DNA from: Synaphobranchus kaupii
Taxonomy: Eukaryota; Chordata; Actinopteri; Anguilliformes; Synaphobranchidae
Assembly: GCA_029718625.1 (NCBI GenBank)
Contig: CM056395.1
Span: 19,494,309-19,558,308, forward strand
Direction of reading: 5' to 3'
DNA: 64,000 nucleotides
The notes under the pieces were generated by a model. That model was given only the letters and a program-made list of their open reading frames with translations, was not told the origin of the DNA and ran no database searches. A program made the position numbers and the translations under genes. Shown piece after piece: positions 57,510 through 64,000 of this stretch (position 1 is its first letter; every line of letters starts with the position of its first letter).

Positions 57510-58509
57510 TGTTACGTCATTGCAGGAAAGCGAATAACTAACCTTGCCAAATCATAATGCCATCAGATAATAAGAGAAGCTTGCCACCAAAAAACTTGTT
57601 GGGACTGGAGATTGTCGTGGAGCTTCTGCCGGGGGAGATCACCTCCCTCAGACCGTAAGGAACGTGCTTTTGCCAAATTAACGGTGTGTGTGTGGGTTTA
57701 AGTCCTCCCCCTCCCTTGCCTAAAGTCGGTATCCTGCGGCAAGGCCGGCGAGTGTGACAAGTGCGGTGGCGAGGAGCGGAAAGACTACGACCCGGGGTCC
57801 ACCTGAATTGGGGACAGCCAGACACCCTGTTGGCGACCACCTTAAAGAAGTGGTCCTCCAGTGTGTGTGTTTATGTGTGTATTTTGTTCTCCTGGCCTGA
57901 GTTATTTTTCGTTTGTTCTTTTATTTGGTGGTAGCCCCTACCAGCAGTGCGGCGTGGTAGGGACTCCACCACTCCTTATATTTTTGTGTTCAGTGTTGTT
58001 CGTTCCATGGCATGGTGTGAATGCGAGTTTGGTTTTTGGTGTGAGAGCCCATTGTGTCAGTCTGTGGCGATACTCCCTTGAATGTGTGGTTGGGTCGGGC
58101 AGGTGGCTGCCCCCGAGGTGAGCTATTATGGTGTGTGGGTGGTCACGAGTGTGTGTGTGGCCGAGCTATTTTGCCTTACTGCTTAACTATTTTTTGCACT
58201 ACGGATGAGTGGCATATGGTGGTGAGTGTGTGCCATGTGGTGTGTGCGGACGGGCATGCTTACCTGTAGGGAAGAGCCTGTGCTGCCCGGCAGGGTGGTA
58301 GTACAGGTGGAAAGGGGGCTAGAACTGCAGACTGGCATTATCTTCTGTTCTACATGTATGTTCTCGATTTTATGAATTGTGAAATAATAAAATTTGACTT
58401 TTGCCTATGATGTTGGTGTACTATTTTGAGAGTGGTGGGTCAAGCATAAAACCTGGTTAGGGGTTTGGGGGCAGGATTTCGGTCTAGCCGCCTGCATTTT
58501 TCCCGTTAC
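57510..58509 (+). mobile_element. Solo LTR, family member 1
   Basis: Starts TGTTACGTC and ends CCCGTTACA with AATAAA at about 58386. CCGTAAGGAACGTGCTTTTG, TTGGCGACCACC and a final GGGTCAAGCATAAAACCTGG block are shared with the next LTR. No TSD match, perhaps because the left flank is the truncated Tc1. Confidence 0.65.
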
Positions 58510-58868
58510 ACACCCATGTCAAAATAATTAATGATCATCAGTCATGTTGCATGAAAGATGCAAAAATTTGTACTTTTTTTAAGACTGGTCGATCTAGATT
58601 TATTAGCCAAGAAGACCTAGCAAACGTTGCACCACAGCGTGAGCGAATTTTGAAGTCTTGACTAATAAAGTCGCTGTCGCCGTCTTCTATCACTCTTTCC
58701 ATGGCCACTTTCCCAGTAACATTCCCCATCCTCTCATGTGCAGGTGAGAGGTCCGGGAAGCCCTTTCCTCCACCTGTACCGGCAGAAGTATTTTTTTATT
58801 TTTTGTAAATGAAAAAATTTGTAAATTTTATTTTATTTTTTTATTTAGCTATTCAGAAGAGGAAGCAG
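58510..58868. other. Spacer between two LTRs, no gene
   Basis: Nothing recognised; an A/T-rich run near 58790-58840. Confidence 0.4.
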
Positions 58869-59841
58869 TGTAACATATTTTGTGGTCTCCCTCAGGGCGG
58901 AGGGAAGGAAAATGGTTCCCACGTTGTGGAGTGAGCTAATTTACGAAATGAGAAGACTGATGATTGGTACATGTGGGGAGATGTGAATGATTGAAAGCAA
59001 GGAATTGAATGATTGAAAGGGGAACACAGGGGCTGGATTCCTGAGGGAATAAATAGAGCGCACCTCGGGTAAAAGGGAGAAGATGATGTGAGATGAGCGA
59101 GAGAGGACGATTGCCTCTGAGCTCTTGGAAATGTGTGGCGGGTTTTTTTTTTTTACTTTTAAACTCCCTTATGTTTGGTTACCTTTATTTTGTGTGCGAG
59201 TCACGTGTGTGTAAATGTGTATGGCAAAACCTACCTGACGGTGGCTGCTGAGATTGAGTGGCAAACCCCGCAGTAATCAAGATACAAGTGCCTTGTGACA
59301 CCCGGGACTGGAGGGCAGCATTGGCGGCGAACTGTAGAGCTGGTCGGTGCGATGGAGCCCATGGAACCAGGGCGAGAAAGACAAAGCGATTGCGGGAGAT
59401 TGCCTTCTCCCATACCGTAAGGAATGTGTTTTTCGCCTCACTCAAGCACAGTGTGTGTGGGTCCAGTCTGGCTAGGTACTCGTTGGCGACCACCAAGGCG
59501 TGGTGGAGCTGCCCTGTTGTGTTATTAGTGCACATGACGTGGAGGAGTGACAATTGTGTGCTGTGTGGTGTGGGGAAAATATTGCTCTCGCTTACCTGCG
59601 GATGGGCCCGGCTTTGTCCGGCGAATTGTGTGAGTGGAGGGAGGGGACAGAAATGCGCAGACGTGGCAAAGTCCATTGTCTATATCATCGGTGAGATTTT
59701 ATAAATCGTTTCTCTAATAAAGCTTGTATTTGTATTTTTACCTTTTACTTCTTAGTTTGTGTACTACTTGGGGAAGGGTGGATCAAACAAAAACCTGGTC
59801 TGGGTTGCAGAAGTGAGCGGTTTCCATTCCGACCCATGACA
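58869..59841 (+). mobile_element. Solo LTR, family member 2
   Basis: Starts TGTAACATATTTTG and ends GACCCATGACA, flanked by GCAG (58865-58868, 59842-59845; AGCAG if the last A is shared). AATAAA at about 59719. Open frames on both strands inside it are incidental. Confidence 0.75.
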
Positions 59842-59844
59842 GCA

Positions 59845-60755
59845 GTATGTATTTATAGGCCTGGTTATCCTCTGCCAAACTGCGGCCTTTGAGCTAGGCT
59901 GCACACCAATACTAACGCTCCCAATAAGCACACATTCATTGATAAGCATTTCAATTTCACCTTCAGAGAAAAATTATTTTCTTTCCTGTTGCCGCGCCAT
60001 GGCCTATAATACTGAAGAAAACTGTGTTGGCATGTGTGTTATAAAGGAGGTGGCCTTGCCAAATATGGTACTAAATGGGCGTGTGAGTATAGTAATTCAT
60101 TATGTGCGCGCGCTTCCATAATATACGATCAACCTGATTTATCAACCTACGAACACATTTATGCTACGATCAGTGCTTTACGCAAGTTTGATTAATCACA
60201 CGTGAGATTTTCGTACGCAAGTTGATCCGCTCAAATTACCAATGCTTACCCAAACTGTAAAGTTACTATGCAACCTGAGACTATGATGTCGCCAACCTAG
60301 AACTTTACCTGGCAATAGCCTATCTTTGCTACACACGTTAGCTTACCTGTCCGGAGACGTAGCCTACTTGCGTGACAGTTAGAACTGTCCGTATTTCCTA
60401 TAATATTACAATAGTCTCCAGATAATGTTTCTTTCACCTTCAAGACACCCGTCACCAGTCAAAAAATGTATTTATGGAATCCCATAAAACTTTGTAATGC
60501 TTATGTGACTGGCGAACAGCAAAGTTTAGCGTATGTGCTTTCATTAAAATTGGGCAGTTAGGTAGCTGGCTATAAACTGTCCGATAGGCTACTTTATTTC
60601 ACAATATGCAAGTACTTTCAACAGACTATTCAGTTTCAACTTTCCACCCACATACCTAGTCACCCGTAGCCTATCACCACAGATGCTGCCCATACTCTAA
60701 GGTGCTGCCAACTTGAGCGTAAACTTGCGCAGCAGCAGACCAGTGAGGGAGCGGG
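59845..60755. other. No recognisable gene
   Basis: Non-coding; TAGCCTA words. Nothing else identified. Confidence 0.4.
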
Positions 60756-60761
60756 ATGTCA

Positions 60762-60797
<36 letters not shown>
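60762..60797 (+). repeat. Homopolymer of 36 G
   Basis: An uninterrupted G tract as written. It could form G-quadruplex structures, or its length could be a sequencing artefact. Confidence 0.7.
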
Positions 60798-60798
<1 letters not shown>

Positions 60799-61017
60799 AG
60801 GAATGTTGCTGAAGAGTGTTGATGGGAAAGTGTAAATTATCCATGCTTTCTGTTTGTATTGGCTCTGCTCCAAATGTTTTTTCAGCTGAGACAAAAAAAA
60901 AAAGGCAACGTGCGAAACTACGGGCATCTTTTTGCTTATTTTACAGTAATTATTTGTATCAGCGTACTTAGTCAAAATGCGTACATGGCACACAAAATGC
61001 GTAGGCTACAGGTTGAC

Positions 61018-61089
61018 AGGTCTGCCACTACCACTGCAGCCCCCACTACAACTGCAGCCCCCACTACAACTGCAGCCCCCGCAGTAATC
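61018..61089 (+). pseudogene. Stray mucin-type repeat fragment
   Basis: After GTTGACAG (acceptor-like) the + strand reads SATTTAAPTTTAAPTTTAA and then P-A-V, matching the mucin unit at nucleotide level (CCCACTACAACTGCAGCC, three copies). It is a relic or a small exon of an unrecognised mucin; no adjoining exons are visible. Confidence 0.55.
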
Positions 61090-61139
61090 GTTAGTTATTT
61101 CTTCAGATTTTATCAATCAATATTTCCAAGAAATTGAGG

Positions 61140-61955
61140 GCCTCCCAGGAGTAGAGTGAATCCAGGAGCTGACTTTGGCACAAGCAAATAACACAGGATT
61201 TATTCCCCCTTGAAGTACAATGTGGGTCACATTTTTCAAACTGAAATGAACAGACACCCCTCCACTTATCCCCAGCTCAGGATCTCCCTTCAAACACAAT
61301 TACCACTGAGACACAAATCTTCATTCAGCGATTCATAAATTGCAAACAGAGTACTTAAAAGCATACTGAACTTTGTTAGAACATAATATTGTTAGAACTC
61401 TAAACACCTTTTTCAATTGCATGAATGCAATACACATAAACCTAAAATAATTTGTTCACTGAACCAAATCATTTGTTCACAATGACACAACTTACCATCA
61501 AAGTATTAGCATTTCAAAATGCAATACACACATTACATATGATGTGACTGTCTTTTCATTTCATTACAATGCATCTAACTATCAATTAATCCAACTGCTC
61601 AAAATGATAAGTAACTGTAGCATTACTAATAATGTATAGGTTTATGGAAACTGATTACTGTAGCAACATTCCATGTTTAGATCATGAATGTTTTAGTATA
61701 AAGAAATCTATTGACACCAATTACTTTGGAACATTAACCAATTTTACTACATTATCTTTGAAATGTGTCATCATCATCCTTTATCAGATACTGTTCCTAT
61801 GGTCCCACTGTTCCAGACAATGTTTTCAGATTTGACTATGTATATAGGCCATTTTCTTGGCTTTTTCAATAATAACTTGTTACAGTAATGATGATTGGTT
61901 TCACATTGTGGTAAGAGTATAGAAGGGTCTGTATCCATCTGCAACAACATAGCAA
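61140..61955. other. No recognisable gene
   Basis: AT-rich; nothing identified. Confidence 0.4.
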
Positions 61956-61959
61956 AAAC

Positions 61960-62140
61960 ATGGAGCAGGCAGATGATCCACGTCAGAATAGAGATCAAGC
62001 AGTGAGAGGAGGATGAGGAGGAGGACGAGGACGAGGTGGTCAAGGGAATGGCAGAGGATAAGTACCGCTTCATAGAGGTGGCCGTAGACCTTGTCTTCGA
62101 GGAGGGCTTAGGCCTCATCAGAGAGGTTACCATGGGCCTT
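61960..62140 (+). pseudogene. RG-rich N terminus of an IS630-like transposase gene
   Basis: MEQADDPRQNRDQAVRGG, a stop, then GGGRGRGGQGNGRG and further Arg/Gly-rich pieces in shifted frames. Fish IS630/Tc-type transposases often have such Gly/Arg-rich N termini; the catalytic piece below supports the reading. Confidence 0.45.
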
Positions 62141-62480
62141 GTTTGAGAGGTGGGGGGGCGTGGGGGCATGGAGGGCAGTGGCTATACCAATAGCTACCAT
62201 AGCTTCACTGTTTTGTTGTTTTTACAATCCTTTAATTTACTTACTTGATGCATGTTTCAATATGGTTCTTTTTGTGGTTCTAAATAAGGGGAATAGTAGA
62301 GACAGTAGAACAGAGTGGAATCATTGAACAAAATCAGAATTTATTTTAAAAAATACAATTACAACATAGGTCTGTTTGAATCATAGCAACAAATAATACA
62401 GTAATTATAGCTACAAAGTGAAAAAGAATTCCTCAACTGTAGTGTTCCTCAATTGCAGTGAAAAACAAAAAAATAATAAC

Positions 62481-62570
62481 AGTTCCGACCTCTGGCTAAG
62501 TTGAAGCCTGCCTCGTCCACAAGGAGATATTTGAGGTGGTTCTCTGCAGCATCCAGCTCCATCACCATCT
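62481..62570 (-). pseudogene. IS630-like transposase catalytic fragment
   Basis: The minus strand after TTTTTAG reads VMELDAAENHLKYLLVDEAG and FNLARGRN. The DEaGFNL...RGRN pattern surrounds the first or second catalytic Asp of IS630-type DDE transposases. It is isolated, lies opposite in orientation to the RG-rich N terminus, and is dead. Confidence 0.55.
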
Positions 62571-62722
62571 AAAAAGAAATGGAAAGAAAATTACCCTACA
62601 GAATAATGTAGATCAAACTTGAATCTTTGACAACAGGAATCTTAAAACTGAATATACTCAGTACGCAGTTGCTTCACTCTATCTGCATTACTTTAAAAAG
62701 GCACCATCTCCTTTAGAGACAG

Positions 62723-63206
62723 CTGGTGCCTTTTCAGAAGGGCGAAAGCTCGCAGACTTGAGCAGGGAAACAAAAAAGGACAGGCCTATAGCTCAATAAA
62801 CGAATGAGCAAAAATAAAGAGGCAAGAACGAGAAAAGGCAACAAAGGTTACTGCCTCAGAGAGGACAGAGTAAAAAACCAAGGCAAGGAACAGAAAGTGC
62901 AAACGCGAAAACAAATCCTAAATAAGGATATCTAACGCGCACCTACAGGCAAGTCCCGCGTTACTTTTTAGCAAGGCTGAAAAGCCAAGTGGTCGCCCGA
63001 ACCAATACCTGTTACCGGCTTTGTGGAGTGGCAATAATTACATAAAAGCCTAGAGCACCGGAAGAGCTGTGCTTAAATAGCGCAGTGCGCACCTGCAAAC
63101 AGTAAAAGGTAATGGGTACCGGAGAGGGAGAAAACACGACACGGATTCCCTCTCGCAGGCCCGAGAAGCAACGCCCGAACCAAGACAGAGCAGGCAGAAA
63201 ACCATG
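62723..63206 (-). mobile_element. LTR-like segment
   Basis: It lies between direct repeats ACAGC (62718-62722, 63207-63211). Composition resembles the solo LTRs, but a poly(A) signal is not evident. A hairpin AAAGGCACCA...TGGTGCCTTT spans its left end (62698-62735). Confidence 0.35.
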
Positions 63207-63214
63207 ACAGCGTC

Positions 63215-64000
63215 TATATTGGAATTTCCAGGACGATACTTGATCTCAAAGTGAAAATCAGCCAGTTAACTAACTCAGCGATGCCCAACAGCATAATTTT
63301 TTACAGCAAATGAAAAATATTTCCACTAATATGTTAACTCTGTGCATTATATTTCTTGAAAAAAATCACTTATCATTTTCCGAAGTTATTTTTTTTGTTC
63401 TTACCACACAGACAAAGATATGATTTTTTTTTGTATTATTTATTTTGGCCTACGTCACATTTTCGCGCAATAGTTGGCAAGTGCGGCAAATGTCTGAGTT
63501 GGTTATAATAACAAATGTGGTTCTGGAGATCCGTATAACGAAATGCAGTGTGAGGAAAGAGATGCCGAAGTGTGTGCGGTTGTAAGGTGCACTTATGGCA
63601 GAAAGTTACAAGAACACTATCTATTGAGATGAAAAATATATGAGTAAATTGAAATGAAACAACATTTGGACATGTCATGATTGCATCATTTATTTATATA
63701 TAATCGGTGCATGATTAAAAATCATTCATAGCCTATCCATGTATTCAGTTGAATTATAGTAAATGGAATGAATTACACAATTGAATGATTCCTCAGTTTT
63801 AAATCTGTCGCTTAGGCTTCACATTGAGGACAAATTAATTATATGTCAAAATAATTATTAAAACTATTAGCCTATGATTAAGCTGAATATGGTGGAATAG
63901 CCATTTCGGTGATTATAGTTTATTATAGCCTATAGGACTATAGGAACGTTATTGTTATTGATAATGAAGGTTAAAGACTGCAGAAAGACTGCAGTTGTTA
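63215..64000. other. No recognisable gene
   Basis: AT-rich. The final bases (ACTGCAGAAAGACTGCAG) weakly resemble mucin repeat on the minus strand and could begin another array beyond the window. Confidence 0.35.

Noticed and set aside
59185..59704. Overlapping 148- and 163-codon frames on opposite strands
   Set aside because: Both fall within a solo LTR with flanking GCAG; neither shows a domain, and mutual overlap indicates incidental openness of GC-rich sequence.
61774..62169. 131-codon minus-strand frame with a Ser run
   Set aside because: Antisense of the Gly/Arg-rich IS630-like N terminus; the Ser run is the complement of GGAGGA repeats.

Overview
The window is vertebrate nuclear DNA, almost certainly from a teleost fish. 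The evidence is intron-split coding sequence with GT/AG splice sites, no operons, and a dense mix of fish-type transposable elements: hAT, PIF/Harbinger and Tc1/mariner derivatives, a Sleeping-Beauty-like Tc1, L2-type LINE tails, tRNA-like SINEs and solo LTRs. Short words such as TAGCCTA and AACGTTAGCTA, common in teleost intergenic DNA, recur throughout. I cannot name the species from sequence alone.

Bases 1-9017 hold the one convincing host gene, the 3' part of a membrane-anchored mucin on the + strand. The window opens inside a large exon of (TTTAAP)n-like repeats. Six further exons follow with matching phases: a SEA-like ectodomain, a Thr-rich stalk with a transmembrane segment, and a short Cys/Arg-rich cytoplasmic tail. 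The 4.36-kb last-but-one intron holds a hAT element and a fragment in which a THAP-like exon and a second transposon-associated exon face each other. Two stray mucin-type repeat pieces (53.6 and 61.0 kb) hint at former or neighbouring mucin genes.

From about 9.5 to 64 kb I see no intact host gene. It is layered transposons, many with terminal inverted repeats and target-site duplications (TSDs) readable in the sequence. Landmarks: a 2-kb hAT with a nested Tc1 (11.9-13.9 kb); a foldback element with CTAG-rich inverted arrays (15.0-18.1 kb); two adjacent hAT elements sharing one TSD word (24.4-25.4 kb); a spliced integrase relic with a Harbinger element in its intron (25.4-26.8 kb); a candidate 8.4-kb element bounded by CAACGTTGG arrays and carrying the last two exons of a gene family resembling SAMD3-like fish proteins (28.0-36.4 kb); palindromes that reuse one core between 3' ends of different Tc1 families (23.1, 38.3 and 40.6 kb); a long-TIR element with an open 124-codon acidic reading frame of unknown function (46.5-49.8 kb); three Harbinger derivatives keeping a Myb/SANT exon; and several solo LTRs (42-45 and 54-60 kb).

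The most unusual material is the modular palindromes, the two kinds of element with subterminal inverted arrays, the long-TIR element with its unrecognised protein, and the paired facing first exons. Element names come from recognition of termini, TSDs and motifs; no database search was run.
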